64,000 nt of DNA, from positions 75,862,585-75,926,584 of the forward strand of contig OZ035960.1 in the NCBI GenBank assembly GCA_964034945.1, written 5' to 3'. This DNA comes from Chrysopilus asiliformis (taxonomy: Eukaryota; Arthropoda; Insecta; Diptera; Rhagionidae). The notes beneath the pieces were generated by a model. That model saw only the letters and a list, made by a program, of their open reading frames with translations. It made no database searches and was not told where the DNA came from. Positions 22,185 through 33,199 of the stretch are shown here, one piece after another (the first letter of the stretch is position 1; every line of letters begins with the position of its first letter). The translations under genes were made by a program, and so were the position numbers.

Positions 22185-23290
22185 CAGTGTTGGGCAAAGC
22201 GGCGTAAAAACAGTTGTTTACATTTTTCGCGTAAAATACGTAAAAAACGTAAAAAACTGGTAAAAACGTAAAAAACCGTAAAAAACGTAAAAAATAGTAA
22301 AAAACCTAAAAAATGGGACATTGCATTTCCTACAAAGCATGACAGTCTGTTTTAAAGTTTTTCTCAGCATTTTATTAGAGATCCTATAATATAGAGAGTG
22401 GACATCAGCACTTAATAGACTGTACTACTAAGTAGGACAGTCTATTAACTCAAATTAGAACAGTGGTTTGAATGGAATTTTTCCAGTTTTTAGAATTTCT
22501 TTTCCTGTTTTTAAATCGGGCACAACTTTTTAATTTTTTTAAACACTTCAGTCATGAATATTATGCTTTTATTAACCGATTGTAATTATTTTGGTAACTA
22601 TTTGTGACAATGAGTGAATTTTTCGAAATTTTCGCAAAGGTTTTTCAGTTTTTCGACCATTTTGATACGTCCGGATGTCCACTCTCTAGATTATAGGCTC
22701 TGTAGATTATAGGCTCTCTAATTCAAAAACTAATTACAGCTGTATTTTTTTAATGATCCGATTAAGAGATCCATATGGATCATTAAAAAAACGTAAGGAA
22801 AATTTTTGTGAGTCTCCTTGTGTTTAAAAACGATTTTTTGATGCAAACTTTAAAATTACGCTTGTTGCTGCAAGAACTAGTCCAAATATGTTTCTTTAAA
22901 ATAGCCCATATGTCGCAAATCTCTCTACATTATTCACATTAATTAACGTTAAAATGAGTAGGCGGACATAATGTAATGAAAGGATATAAACAGTTTTTGA
23001 ACTCCGAGTTTAAAATCTTTTTCACTTTCAAGAGTGCAATTTGGAAATGCTTTTGAATACTTTTCTGTGTTTGCTGAAGACTATTAACCTTTTTATTGTT
23101 CTAAGATGTTTTATTTACAAATAATTACTATATTTAGTGAATGGCTACTTATTAAATTTTTTATCATCAATGTTTTAGGTTTTTTACAGTTTTTTACGTT
23201 TTTACGTTAAAGATGAGGTTTTTTACGCGTAATTTTTTACGCGTAAAAAACTAGGTAAATTACTTTACGTAAAAAACCGGCACAACACTG
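22185..23290. mobile_element. hAT MITE with CGTAAAAAAC motifs
   Basis: Ends CAGTGTTGGGCAAAG and, reversed, CAGTGTTGTGCCGGT are flanked by ACTGCGTG (22177-22184, 23291-23298). Both subterminal regions are dense in TTTTTTACG-type repeats. It interrupts the non-LTR relic. Confidence 0.9.
22377..22721. mobile_element. MITE nested in the hAT element
   Basis: AGAGATCCTATAATATAGAG and GTGGACATC on the left recur inverted on the right, where the CCTATAATCTA unit is duplicated. A fragment of the same ends (GCCACTCTCTAGGTTATAGG) occurs at about 35960-35990. Confidence 0.65.
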
Positions 23291-23999
23291 ACTGCGTGTT
23301 GAACATAAAATCTGATGTTATGATCATAGGTGATTTGAATAGAGCAGACCCTTGTTGATGGATTGAGGAACACACATTCCAAAGATACTTACCTAAATGG
23401 AAATGGTAAAAAAACTGGAACTTCTTCAGGATTTTAACTTCTCAATATTAAATGATGCTATAATAAATGATAAATTGGGTGACTCGACGTTTGTGAGTAA
23501 GGAAGGATGATTCAAAAGCCTTACCTTTCTTTAGTCATAAGAAGCATTTCGAACCCAAACGGGATTGGTATGACGGCGAGTGTTTTGAGGTCAATCTATA
23601 AGAAATTTTCTCCTGACGAAATTAAAGCACGGTCCCTAGAAGCTTCTAAATTATATAGAAATCTGTGTAGGGAAAAGATGTAAAGGCATCTCATGAAGTT
23701 GGCAAAAAGTCTTAGTGCAGATAAAGATAGTAAAGAATTATGGAAAGCGATCAAAATTTGAAGGTGCACCTAATCCTACAGAGTTTAGGCTTTATTTTGA
23801 GGGGCTTTTCAATGCTTCCTCTCAGCTTTTTCTATTGGAAATAGTCCTGAGGAAATCGTAAATATTATAAAACTCACTCTTATCCTCAGGTTAAGTTTCC
23901 GAATAATTTTAGAAAAGCTATAATTTTTCCACTGCAGTTTTAATAAAGTGATCACTAAGATTTTCACAGGAATTTTTTTTGGGAAGATTAACGGAAATC

Positions 24000-24311
24000 T
24001 GATTGAAAAATTAGTGCTGGCGAAATGTGTTTAAAATGAGATTTTACAGAACTATTCCATACATCAAAATCCAATCGGTCTATTGCTTCTCCTCTTTCCC
24101 ATACAAATGGATTTTTTTAAATAAACATTTTCAGTCCTCATGATTGGCCCCTGGTAATTGTAATTTTTCTTGTCTTTTTCTTTGTTCCTTTCCTCTTCTA
24201 TAGAAGGAAAGTATTGTATTCATTAGGGAGACCGATTGGAGAAAGAGAGTAGATAAAAAATCTTTGATCAGTACGAAATCCGTTTCAGGATGTCCGTACA
24301 TCTGTCTGTAA
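24000..24311. repeat. Degenerate mini-me-related repeat (subfamily B), interrupted
   Basis: The segments TTTTACAGAACTATTCCATA, GGCCCCTGGTAATTGTA and GTCCGTACATCTGTCTGTA resemble the divergent mini-me-like family. Sequence after the two MITEs (from 25201, GGTCTGTTGGTATGTCCG) appears to continue the same repeat to about 25380. Confidence 0.5.
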
Positions 24312-24562
24312 AGCTCGATCCAGACTACACGATGTACGGGGTACGAGGTTGGCACGTACCCCGAACATCGAGTGTTTGGATGGGAAATTTGCACATGGTT
24401 TCACCTAGTGAGTAAAATCAGAAGCTGTTTGATTATCCTCGTACGTAGTAACCGCGTACACGAATGAGCAAAACCCTGTGCAGTGTGGATGCAGTTCCAT
24501 GTACGAGGAAACCAAAAACCTCGTATCTCGTACCCCGTACATCGTGTAGTCTGGATCGAGCT
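24312..24562. mobile_element. PIF/Harbinger-like MITE
   Basis: Ends AGCTCGATCCAGACTACACG are inverted and extend about 38 bases, flanked by TAA at 24309-24311 and 24563-24565. No coding capacity. Confidence 0.85.
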
Positions 24563-24565
24563 TAA

Positions 24566-25200
24566 AGGCTTAACTATAATCGACATAAGAACGCATATGT
24601 AGCTGCATATGTCATTTCCAGAATAAGAAAGTCAGTGTTAATACCCACAATAGGCATATGTCAAGAGTGTTGCCACTTTCAAACCTTCGTTAAACATTCG
24701 TTAAGCATGAATAATTCGATACAAATGGAACTGGCATATGTAAATAGTGAACATAACCTAAAATTTTTCCAAAAAGGGACTCAAGCAGGACAACAGATAG
24801 TCAAAGACATTTGTGGTCATTCTCGTGTGAATAAAAAATTGATCCGCATCAAGCCTTTTTACTTTTAAGAAGGTGACTACGTAGTATCCGTGCGTTTTCC
24901 TGTCGCGATTGATTTCTCGTACATAACATGAACGCTTCTTTCTGCCGTATTCATCCAGTTCATCTTTCAGGTCACTTAATTCTTTTAAGTACTTCACAAT
25001 TTCAAATATTTCTTTAATTTTTTTCAATTCACTCATTTTTTCCTTCAACTTTGTCAATTACTATCGAGAAAAATTTGACTTTACTTTATGTCAGTCTATG
25101 CCTATTATGGTTAGCTTTTATGTTGACAGCTATGCATGTCAACATTCGTTGGGAATTTGACATTTACATATGCGTTCTTATGTCGATTATAGTTAAGCCT
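24566..25200 (-). mobile_element. PIF/Harbinger deletion derivative
   Basis: Inverted ends AGGCTTAACTATAATCGACA (about 36 bases matched) are flanked by TAA at 24563-24565 and 25201-25203. The left TAA is the same three bases that bound the MITE at 24312-24562. It contains the N-terminal part of a Harbinger transposase. Confidence 0.85.
24758..25057 (-). pseudogene. HARBI1-like (PIF/Harbinger) transposase N-terminal fragment
   Basis: The 99-residue frame has a charged helical start (KLKEKMSELKKIKEIFE), then YVREINRDRKTHGYY and FLKVKRLDADQFFIHTRMTT, and ends NVFDYLLSCLSPFLEKF. The pattern W/YVRxINxxR...G...L...D...FF...RM...FDxLL is typical of the N-terminal region of insect Harbinger nucleases. 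The DDE catalytic domain is missing. Together with the TAA duplication and inverted ends, this identifies the host element. Confidence 0.8.
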
Positions 25201-26044
25201 TAAGGTCTGTTGGTATGTCCGTTGTACGTATCTTAAATAACTCGAGAATGCGTTGACCTAGGGACTTAAAATGTTTTGTGAATAAGTTTTACAAAAGTCG
25301 TAGTTTTCTGTCAACTTTTGGAAAACCAACGATAGCTATAATGGGTGCCTTCCATACAATTTTTTTTGAAAAATTATCGCCGAAACTTACGCGCTTTTGG
25401 CAAAAAATTAATATAACAAAATTTATTTTTTGCCGCTAGAGATACAAAAAGAACCATATCTAAATGTTCTTAAGATAGTTGAAAAAAAAAATCAGTTTTT
25501 TTAAAATCTCGAAAACTGTGCACTTTTATGAAAAAATACATATACCTAAAATTACAGGAAATAAAATTTTCTGCATTTTTTGCATTAACGAGTTATACGT
25601 ATCTTTATCGGTTCTTTATATACTCATTTTCGATTTAGATCGCGTTTGAAAAAAAAGTTGCTTACTTTATAATTACGAGACGTTTCGGGTAGGGACTGTA
25701 CTACCCATGGTCGCTCGAAGACTGAAGTTCAGGCATCAAAATATTAGACTACACCGTAAATTGCACCGGTGTCCTCGCTAAGTTCTGTTGTCGGAAGGCT
25801 GATGACGAAGTTGTCTATTGTTTCATTATTGGTTGTCAAATCTGGTTTTTGTTTCGCTATCAATTGTACCAATTTTAATTTTTGTATAGTTCTGATATTA
25901 ACATGTCACTTTTTTTAGAATTTGTGACAGTTATTGGTTTGGCGAGGAAAAGATGTATGTCGCGTCGTAGAGTTTTCCTGATCGGTTGTCTATGTCTCGA
26001 CAGTGATTTTTAATCGGTGAAAGATCGCATTCGATTGGACACAA

Positions 26045-26624
26045 CACTCTCGAAAAAATGGAGTCGATTACGCACCGAAAGGGAGTTTGAGGGAGTCCAT
26101 CACCTATTGGAGAAAATCGAGCACCGGGCTAGGGAGTTCACAACAATTCCTTATGGGTGTTAATTTTTAACAATTTTTCGGTGTTAAACCAACTTGTTAG
26201 ATGGCCCAAAAAAAAACCTCGCAAATTCTCTTTTTTTACAAGCATTTGAGATGTTTTGAGTTTTTTTTCGTGTTTCCAAAGTTAATATTGACTTGTTAAA
26301 AACTTTTCTTGCATGTCTCTGCCGGGACTCGAACACCGGACCTCTCGAATTGTAAACCATTTGCCTTCCCAATAGGCTGTTGAAGCCAATTGGCAAGCCT
26401 CTTCTAAACGTGAACACCCTTTACAATTAAATAACTCCTAAAAGGAGTTGTAGTGAATTTTTGACTCCTTTTCGGAGTTCATTTAAAATTCAGGTCAAAA
26501 CGGTGTTAAATTGAATATTTAGCTCCGTAAAATAAAAATTTAAAAATAACTCCACGCTACGGTGTTAAACTTTTAGCTATGTTTTCAGGCGGAGTTAATT
26601 CGTCCCCGGATTTTTTCGAGAGTG
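26045..26624. mobile_element. MITE with CACTCTCGAAAAAA ends and GGTGTTAA repeats
   Basis: Inverted ends CACTCTCGAAAAAA are only 14 bases. Multiple GGTGTTAA and GGAGTTAA motifs line the interior near both ends. The flanks show no convincing duplication beyond AA. It is nested in the long-armed element and contains a tRNA-like segment. Confidence 0.55.
26309..26400 (-). repeat. tRNA-like segment with a B box (possible SINE head or tRNA relic)
   Basis: On the minus strand GTGTTCGAGTCCCGGC closely matches the polymerase III B box and T-arm region of tRNAs. Upstream are TTGGCTTCAACAGCC (D-arm-like) and GGTTTACAATTCGAG (a possible anticodon loop with TAC). The T stem does not pair cleanly, so it is not a functional tRNA gene. 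It lies inside a MITE. Confidence 0.45.
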
Positions 26625-27169
26625 AAGTGGAATATACGAGGTCTCTTGCAGCTGCGGTAGTTGATATGTATTGGACAAACCAATCGAAAAGTGTCTGTAA
26701 TATTAAATGAACGTCTCGCGGCTATCGAAACAGGACCCCTCTGCGATAGCTGAACATGTCATAAATAACAACGCACAACCGCAAACAACAATTGTATACG
26801 CTTCCACCAAGCAAAAGTGTTTGGCCCAGAAAGTTAATATTATTCGCGACTAGTGCGCGAAGCTATTGAAATTAAATGAAGGCCAATGTTTAGTAGAGAT
26901 GATAGCTTCATGTTGCCTGAAACTTGGAATCTGGTCCTAAGATTAATTAAATGACCGAGCCCTACCAGAAACAGTACTGAAGACACCGTAAGTGTCGTTT
27001 GTCAAAAAAGACCAACAGAACCGTCACACCGGTACAATTTACAGAGCAATCCAATAATTTGATGCCTGAACTTCAGTCTTTGAGCGGCCATGGGTAGCAT
27101 AGTCCCTACCCAAAACGTCTCGTAATTATTAAGTAAGTTATTTTATTTTTACAAACGTGATCTAAAAAA

Positions 27170-27647
27170 AACTAAAATTAGTATTAAAAACGGTCGTAAA
27201 AGCTTCAAAACAAATTTGGTTCTCCATATATTTGAAAAAATATTTTTGTTACATACTTATTCCAAAACTAAATATTGCCGAGGAAAGTTCTGTGTTGATC
27301 ACAACTGATATTTTTAAAATATTTTCAATAATATGACTGATATTACGTGTATAGCTGTGAGTCAGAGTTTAACAAAAGAGCGATTTTACAAATAACTTCA
27401 TGCAGTCCGTTCAAAAAAAAACTTTTTTTTTGTGTTTCTTTCAAGCGGACTTTATAATCAAGTCTCCATAGATCTCCGCAGCCGTCCTTTCTAGAATTGG
27501 GGCATCCTAAAAATTCCTGGCCAGTCTTCATAGAGGCAAGAAAATCGAAGAGTTTGTAAGTAAATAATATCAACGAAATGGATGTACATATAATTTTAAT
27601 ATATTTACTCAAAAATTACATTTGTAAATTGTATTGTTGACGATATT
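27170..27647. other. 3' flank of the myosin gene, with its 3' UTR
   Basis: 27550-27647 is probably the long-isoform 3' UTR. The remainder is AT-rich, with a Cys/Gly-containing frame (27343-27612) I cannot assign. Confidence 0.4.
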
Positions 27648-27935
27648 TCAAATGTTAAATGCGTATCCTTTCAAAATGACACCGGGTGCTATTTCCTCCT
27701 CTACATAATTTTTAGAATTTTGGTTACCGTCATTAACGGAATCTGGCGGTGCAGATTTGCGACTGAGAGTTTTATAACTCTCTTCCTTCCTTAGGCCATA
27801 ACCATTGTTTGTTTGTCCTCCATAAATGTTTGATGATGTTCTACCATCGGAATTATTATTTCCTTCTGTTGTAGAATATCCAGTTTTCCTTAACATTGCC
27901 CTAAAGTTAAATGGTGGATCATCACCCCCTGAAGT
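27648..27935 (-). CDS. ninaC: Myosin III (NINAC-like) exon G: long-isoform C-terminus and stop
   Basis: The acceptor is TTTTATTTTATAG (AG at 27937-27936). Translation begins TSGGDDPPFNFRAMLRKTGY, a conserved-looking block, then an Asn/Ser/Gly-rich linker, LRKEESYKTLSRKSAPPDS, and ends EIAPGVILKGYAFNI before a TGA. The final residue is isoleucine. In Drosophila the C-terminal residue of NINAC p174 is needed to bind the PDZ scaffold INAD, so a free hydrophobic C-terminus here is consistent with that role. A weak polyadenylation signal ATTAAA lies at 27600-27595. The exon is separated from exon F by a 5.6 kb transposon-rich intron. Confidence 0.8.
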   Translation of the reverse strand, partial: TSGGDDPPFNFRAMLRKTGYSTTEGNNNSDGRTSSNIYGGQTNNGYGLRKEESYKTLSRKSAPPDSVNDGNQNSKNYVEEEIAPGVILKGYAFNI

Positions 27936-27937
27936 CT

Positions 27938-29000
27938 ATAAAATAAAAAATGCTATTGTCAAAATCTAACTTTTACTTTTTTAAACTTTTTTATCCAATC
28001 TTCGAACGGAAATTAAAAGTATTTTTAGAAAAAAGATCATTAAATTTATTTGAAATATATATGTATGTTGCCGACTAAACCCGATTTCAGGATAAACTAG
28101 TTTATACTAAGCCAAAAGTAACTCGTCTACAATAAACTTAGAGTCATACAAATATTGTATAATAAAAAGTAATTTAAATATTAAAATTAAGTAAAAATTA
28201 AATGTAGAACTTGTTACACAGAGGCCCGGAATGGGTGTAAAATAAATAAATTATTACTAAGCCAAAGTAGTTCGACTTAATTGCGATAGGACCAACCAGT
28301 TTATTCTAGGCAATACCAGTTTATACTAATTGAAAAATACACGCTCCAGGATAAACTGTCGACTTACCGAATTAATGTGTAGTGAATTATCGTATAGACC
28401 AAAAATGAATCCCCCCTTTAGATTTTCCTTTAAAAAAATATATTTAGGAAGGGGGACAAGGTTGAAATATAGATATCCATTGCAAATAACGATAGGTGAA
28501 AGCGTAAAAAGAACGAGTCGTCATAGTAAAGAGGACATCTGTACCAGCATAATCGGAACAGGTAATATTGAGATGACTCGACAGGAGTCTTGCGAAACAG
28601 ATGATCATACTGATAGGAACTAACAGGTAAAACATAGTTTTGATGGCCAGATCCCTTTTGAGGTTGGAAGGCAATGAATCAGTGTCGATAAATGTCAGGA
28701 ATATGTTTAAAGAAGCAGTCGAGCTGAAGAAAACTCAGTTCTGTGCACAAGTTAAAGTGTAAGATTGATTAAGTAATTGGCATGGGAGAATCTAGTACTC
28801 GACACAACTAGACGAAGATCCAAATAGCCCGAAACGTATTGAAGTCTTCTGTAAAAACTGAACAAAATAAATACACATCATGAGATACCTCTAAGTTGAG
28901 ATTCCTCCTCGTGAGTATCACTCGCAAAATGGCAGACTACAGGTGCCATTTTGTCGAAATTGAAAAATCCGATGTGTCCTTTGAAAAAGTCTTTTCCGAT
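27938..29000. other. Myosin intron F-G, part without identified element
   Basis: Repeated AAACTAGTTTATACTA / CCAGTTTATACTA phrases at 28095-28325 hint at a decayed element, but no ends were found. Confidence 0.35.
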
Positions 29001-29006
29001 TACCCA

Positions 29007-30083
29007 TTGTTTCCATTTAAATACAATTCCATTGTATTATTCAATAGTGGCCATGAGAAATCTGGTACTTGTATAGATATCTCCCAATTTACAGCGATAG
29101 ACATACGGTTCCACCACAGCTCAGGAAATGGATTCTATGGCGGAGGACCTAACTAAAGCATTTAATGGAGCAATGGACTTATCTTGCCCGGAGAGTAAGC
29201 CCAGGGGCAAAAAGAGACCGCCATGGTGGTCTCCAGAGCTTATGACTCTCAGGAAGGAAAGTCGCAAGCTCTTCAACAAAGCTAAAAGCACCAGACTGCA
29301 GCAGGATTGGGACTCTTATAAAGGAATGTTGAGAGTCCTGAAAAAAGAAGTGAGGAAAGTCCAGCGTAACTAGTAATCCACACCTGCCATGAATCCCGTC
29401 ACTGTCGCTGTTACGTCTGATGTTATGTCTAGTGAAGATTGAAAAGTCAGCTGTTACGATAGAAAAGTCTGACAGTTTTTGCTGACATCTTTGCTAGCAG
29501 AAATGCTAACAGAAATGGAATTTAAGATGACGGATTCTAATTTTTCACGTGCAGTTACGCTTCATTCTATAAACGAATACTGTTTAAAAGTAATTTTTAC
29601 AAAGAAATGATTTGAAAAAGGCATCGTGGGAGCAGCTGGAGGCCGAATTTCATTTTAGTGCGGATATTTTAAAGAAAAAAGTGAAATCACTGAGATCATC
29701 ATATTTACTGCTCTCAGGTGTTTACTGCTCAATGCATTTCTGGAACTGAAACGTCATGCCAGAATCAACGTCACAACAGAATTTTCTAATGACATTTCTG
29801 TTAACAGTCCTGTCAACGTTTCCGGCAGGTCTGGATGGCGTGTAAGTCCTGAAAACTCTTCTGTGGTAAGATAGAAGAGTCCTCTGAAGCAGGTAGGCTT
29901 CGGAAAATCCTCTCAACCAATCCTAATATACCCAGCTATCTGAAGAAAGCTGACGAAACATGGACGAAACAACGATTACTCATTGTTTCCTTGTTTCTAT
30001 TTAAATACAATTCCATTGTATTATTCAATAATGGCCATGAGAAATCTGGTACTTGTATAGATATCTCCCAATTTACAGCGATA
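29007..30083 (+). repeat. Direct 93-base duplication inside a non-LTR relic
   Basis: 29007-29099 and 29991-30083 are nearly identical (differences include CCATTT versus CTATTT and AGTGG versus AATGG). Both lead into different parts of a non-LTR element, so the two pieces are separately rearranged copies. Confidence 0.75.
29128..29373 (+). pseudogene. Non-LTR retrotransposon fragment (endonuclease-RT linker)
   Basis: The frame reads LTKAFNGAMDLSCPESKPRG, then PPWWSPELMTLRKESRKLF and DWDSYKGMLRVLKKEVRKV. PPWWxPEL followed by a basic helical stretch is typical of the region between endonuclease and reverse transcriptase in R1/I/LOA-type elements. It starts and ends abruptly and has no catalytic domain. 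Confidence 0.7.
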
Positions 30084-30084
30084 A

Positions 30085-30850
30085 AGATACTGTTACGATC
30101 AAGCTGGAGCTGGCCTCGACCAGCTTCTGGCTTACTTCGGCCTATCTTGCCCACGACCAGGAAGGACCCCTGCCACCGGATAATCTGGAGAGGCTTATCG
30201 CCGACGCTGGTCAACAAAAACCGGGTTTCTTATCGGAGGTGATGTCAATGCACATCACTCAGTCTGGGGAAGTACGGACATAAAGCGGTCAACCCGCATA
30301 AAACCGAAATAGTCCTCTTCACCAGGAAATATAAAGTTCCTCAAATCGACCCACCTCCATAAATGGCCCCAGCCTAGTCTGGACAGACAGGGCTAAATAC
30401 CTGGGTATTATTCTGGATAGGAAGCTAAACTAGAAACTTAATACTCAGGAAAGGGTTACAAAAGCCTCAGTGGTACTCTACTCGTGTAAACGAGACATTG
30501 GATCAAAATGGGAAATCAAACCATACATAGTTCACTGGCCGTTATCAGACCCATACTTATGTATGGGATAATCGTCTGGTGGACAGCTCTAGACAAAGTC
30601 GCAAACCGAGGTTTGCTAGGGAAAATACAAAGAATGGGTTCAGTGTGTATAAGCGGAGCATTAAGAACGACTCCTACGGAGGCTCTGGAAATCCTACTAT
30701 ATTTCTGTGGTCACAAGGAAAAACCGCTTAAGTCGAGTTATGTACTTTTAAAGGTTGGTGAATATTTGAATTATCCATATCCAGTTCTATATTCTGTCAA
30801 AGCTTGGTTTTCATGCTGTACCTCTCTGAGGAATGGCAGAGCAAAAACCA
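30085..30850 (+). pseudogene. Non-LTR retrotransposon relic: endonuclease piece joined to RT C-terminal piece
   Basis: The frame first shows FWLTSAYLAHDQEGPLPPDN and IGGDVNAHHSVWGSTDI, an endonuclease signature (GxDxNAHHxxWGS). Directly after come VNPHKTEIVLFTRKYKVPQ, KYLGIILDRKLN and VIRPILMYGIIVWWTALDK, then ALRTTPTEALEILL, which lie at the end of the reverse transcriptase. The catalytic centre between them is deleted, and several frameshifts and stops are present. It belongs to the same family as 29128-29373. Confidence 0.7.
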
Positions 30851-31129
30851 TATAACCTAAGTCAGTTTTGCTTTACAATGGTTTTGGAAAAACTTATTCA
30901 TAATATGGAAGAAACGACTTTTTTATGATAACATTTTAACCAAATTGGATTTTAAGATTATTTTGAGTTTCCAATAGTCTTTAATATGTTTACTTCAAAC
31001 TGGAAAACATTTTTCGTTTAAAAGAATAACCGATTTTTTGCAGAAAGTAATAAAAAAATTAAAACCCAAATTACTCAAAACACGCTTTTTCGACTTAAGC
31101 AGTTTTTCCTTGTGACCACGGGAAAAATC

Positions 31130-31215
31130 TGGGGGTTTTTGGGCTCGGCAAATTCGATTCTGACATTAAGAAGTGCATAAGGATAACGGAAGGTCCTGTG
31201 AGAAAAGTAATTATT
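31130..31215 (+). repeat. Degenerate Helitron-type monomer
   Basis: GGGGGTTTTTGGGCTCGGCA, GATTCTGACATTAAGAAG and ATAACGGAAGGTCCTGT are diverged versions of segments of the 122-base monomer. A similar but longer block lies at 37020-37450. Confidence 0.6.
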
Positions 31216-31380
31216 GTTTTCGTTTTGAATTTTTAGTCATACAAATCAAATACAAAATGACTAAAAAAGATTAAAAATTAAATTTAAAAGAAAAAATATT
31301 TTTTTTGGGCGCTATGTATCAGAAATATAAGCATAAAAAATAAAATAAAATAATTATTTATCTCGCTTTTATTTCTAATA

Positions 31381-31807
31381 GGTTAAAGTATCCAGATCTG
31401 AGCCCCGGCACCAGTTCTGAGCACCCCTGGTAATTTTCCGGCTAAAACAAGAATTGTGCGCGATTGAGGCGATTAAACCACATTTCACAACATGATGAAA
31501 CCAATTATTCTTCGAATTCAATTCTTATTTCTATAAGTTACTAGGCGTACTTAATTTAATACGGGGGGCTCAGAACTGGATTTTGGGATAATTTCCACAT
31601 TTACAAATAATTCCTTTTTTTATCCAAATTGTTGAGGAATATGTATATGTTAATTTAATTTAAACATTTCATACTTTCGACCAGTAAGTATAAGTTTCTC
31701 AGAAAGTATACGGAAGACAAAGAAAATATGGTATGAAGTGAAAAAAGGCTTAAGGGGGCTCAGATCTGGGTATTTTACCCTACATCTGGGTATTTTACCC
31801 TACAAAA
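31381..31807. mobile_element. Inverted-repeat element with CCAGATCTGAGCCCC ends
   Basis: GGTTAAAGTATCCAGATCTG at the left recurs inverted at the right (GGGTAAAATACCCAGATCTG). At the right the unit CATCTGGGTATTTTACCCTA is duplicated. No target duplication identified. Confidence 0.55.
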
Positions 31808-32498
31808 GGAAAAAAAAACCAAAAAGTTTTTTTTTCCTTTTTAATAAAAGCTTTTTTAAAAACGAAAGTTCGCAACATTTGAGTTCAGGGATTTTTGCAA
31901 AAGAATTTTCTTCTTATTCGTTCAGTTTAGTCAAATAATTTTATTAAATTTTTTGTTGTTTTAAAGTCAGTGCTAAAATAATAATTTTGGGGAATAAATT
32001 GTCGGAAAAAAGACAAAACCGGGGAAATACAAAGTGTCTAGGCTAAAGAAATTTCACTTTCGTTAAGTTTCTTTGGAGTATTTTGTTGTACGCCGAATAG
32101 TATGCAATTTTTACAGATATGTTCGAAAATCCTTTTTTGTTCTAGGTCAGAAGCAATTGTGATTTTTTAAATTTTTGTTTAAAGAAAACTGCGAAAAGAA
32201 AATTTTAAAATTATATTTACCTTAAGATTACGCTGATTACTTACCCGGAGAATTAATTTTGTATACTCACCTATGGGATACTTTGAAAGAAACATTCGGT
32301 TTTTGAGACATTTTTTGTGCAAAGCAGTTTGTGGAAGAATATAAGCACCATTAAATAGCTGTTCAATTTTTGTTAAAGTTGTAGAACCGCAAATTGTAGT
32401 TTTATTTATTTCGTGGCTTGGAGCTAAATAATCCTTAGGCAAGAACAACCCCCACAGCGAAGGCCAGGCATACAGCAAGCATGCCGTAGCTGAGAGAT

Positions 32499-32627
32499 AG
32501 AGGCTCTTTTTTGGCGGGGAACTGCAGGGGGACGGTCAGCTGCCATCTTAGACGCAATGATTTTTCCACGCAGTTTTCGACGATTTTTATGCGATTTTTT
32601 TTTGTTCCTTGCCAAAAAAAGAGCTTA
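32499..32627. mobile_element. Short MITE
   Basis: GAGGCTCTTTTTTGGCGGGG on the left is matched inverted on the right by AAGCTCTTTTTTTGGCAAGG. Imperfect ends and no clear target duplication. Confidence 0.4.
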
Positions 32628-32644
32628 TGTCAATGAAACTAGAG

Positions 32645-32849
32645 CCGTCATCAGAGCCTGCTTTGCAAATGGTTCAATGGTTAAACACTAAATAGTTTAT
32701 TCGCTCTGGCTTGATGGAGCTATGTTGCCTTAAACCTTATAATTCGCACAAGGTTTGTGGCATCGGAGTATAAATACTCAAATCGAGTTTTACTCCACCA
32801 AAATCCTGTAAGCCTACGTGGAAGCTGGCAAAGCAGGCTCTGATGACGG
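32645..32849. mobile_element. Short MITE with CCGTCATCAGAGCCTGCTTT ends
   Basis: A perfect 22-base inverted terminal repeat (CCGTCATCAGAGCCTGCTTT plus GC) bounds 205 bases. Target duplication not clear. Confidence 0.65.
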
Positions 32850-33199
32850 TGAGCCAGCTTTCCATACCAGAAACAGGCTCCTGATGGGTTTTCAGGGCAG
32901 ACATGTCCGACCTGTTGGGGGGAAATTTGGATCTGAAAACATCCGCAAAAATAATATAATTTTGTTGTTTTTGCAGACCTTATAAACCGAGAAATTCCAA
33001 TAGGAAAGAACTTAACTTCGGACCGACTTTACCTCATCTCCTTATTCCCAACACTTCTGAGGTTTCTTTTCAATGGATCTATGTTAGATCGGGACCCCCG
33101 ACTAGCATTTATGCTCAATGTTAGGACAATCGGCTCGGTAGTTTTCCTCCAAAATATGAACATAAAGGAAAACCAAGCTTCAGATTAACTTTACCCCCT

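Larger units (their letters stand above)
21935..23700 (+). pseudogene. Decayed non-LTR retrotransposon endonuclease, split by a hAT element
   Basis: Before the hAT insertion the frame reads KWFDFIPIYLNHYYRHEYF and LKLHNCV; after it, LNIKSDVMIIGDLNRADPC. IIGDxN is typical of the apurinic-type endonuclease of Jockey-like elements. Further on, HFEPKRDWYDGECFE fits the linker towards the reverse transcriptase. Several stops and frameshifts make it non-functional. The hAT element entered at the codon boundary region after HNCV. Confidence 0.6.
25634..27166. mobile_element. Element with about 110-base inverted arms
   Basis: The arms 25634-25752 and 27055-27166 match inverted, including TAATTACGAGACGTTT, GGGTAGGGACT, ACCCATGG and GACTGAAGTTCAGGCATC. 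The match fades gradually outward (TTTAGATCGCGTTTG and its partner), so the true ends are not sharp. Central frames are broken. Superfamily unassigned; an inverted duplication is an alternative. Confidence 0.6.

Noticed and set aside
24635..24868. Plus-strand frame of 77 residues
   Set aside because: It overlaps the Harbinger transposase fragment on the minus strand, which has recognisable motifs.
26309..26400. Functional tRNA-Val gene
   Set aside because: The B box is good, but the T and acceptor stems do not pair properly, so it is at most a relic or SINE head.
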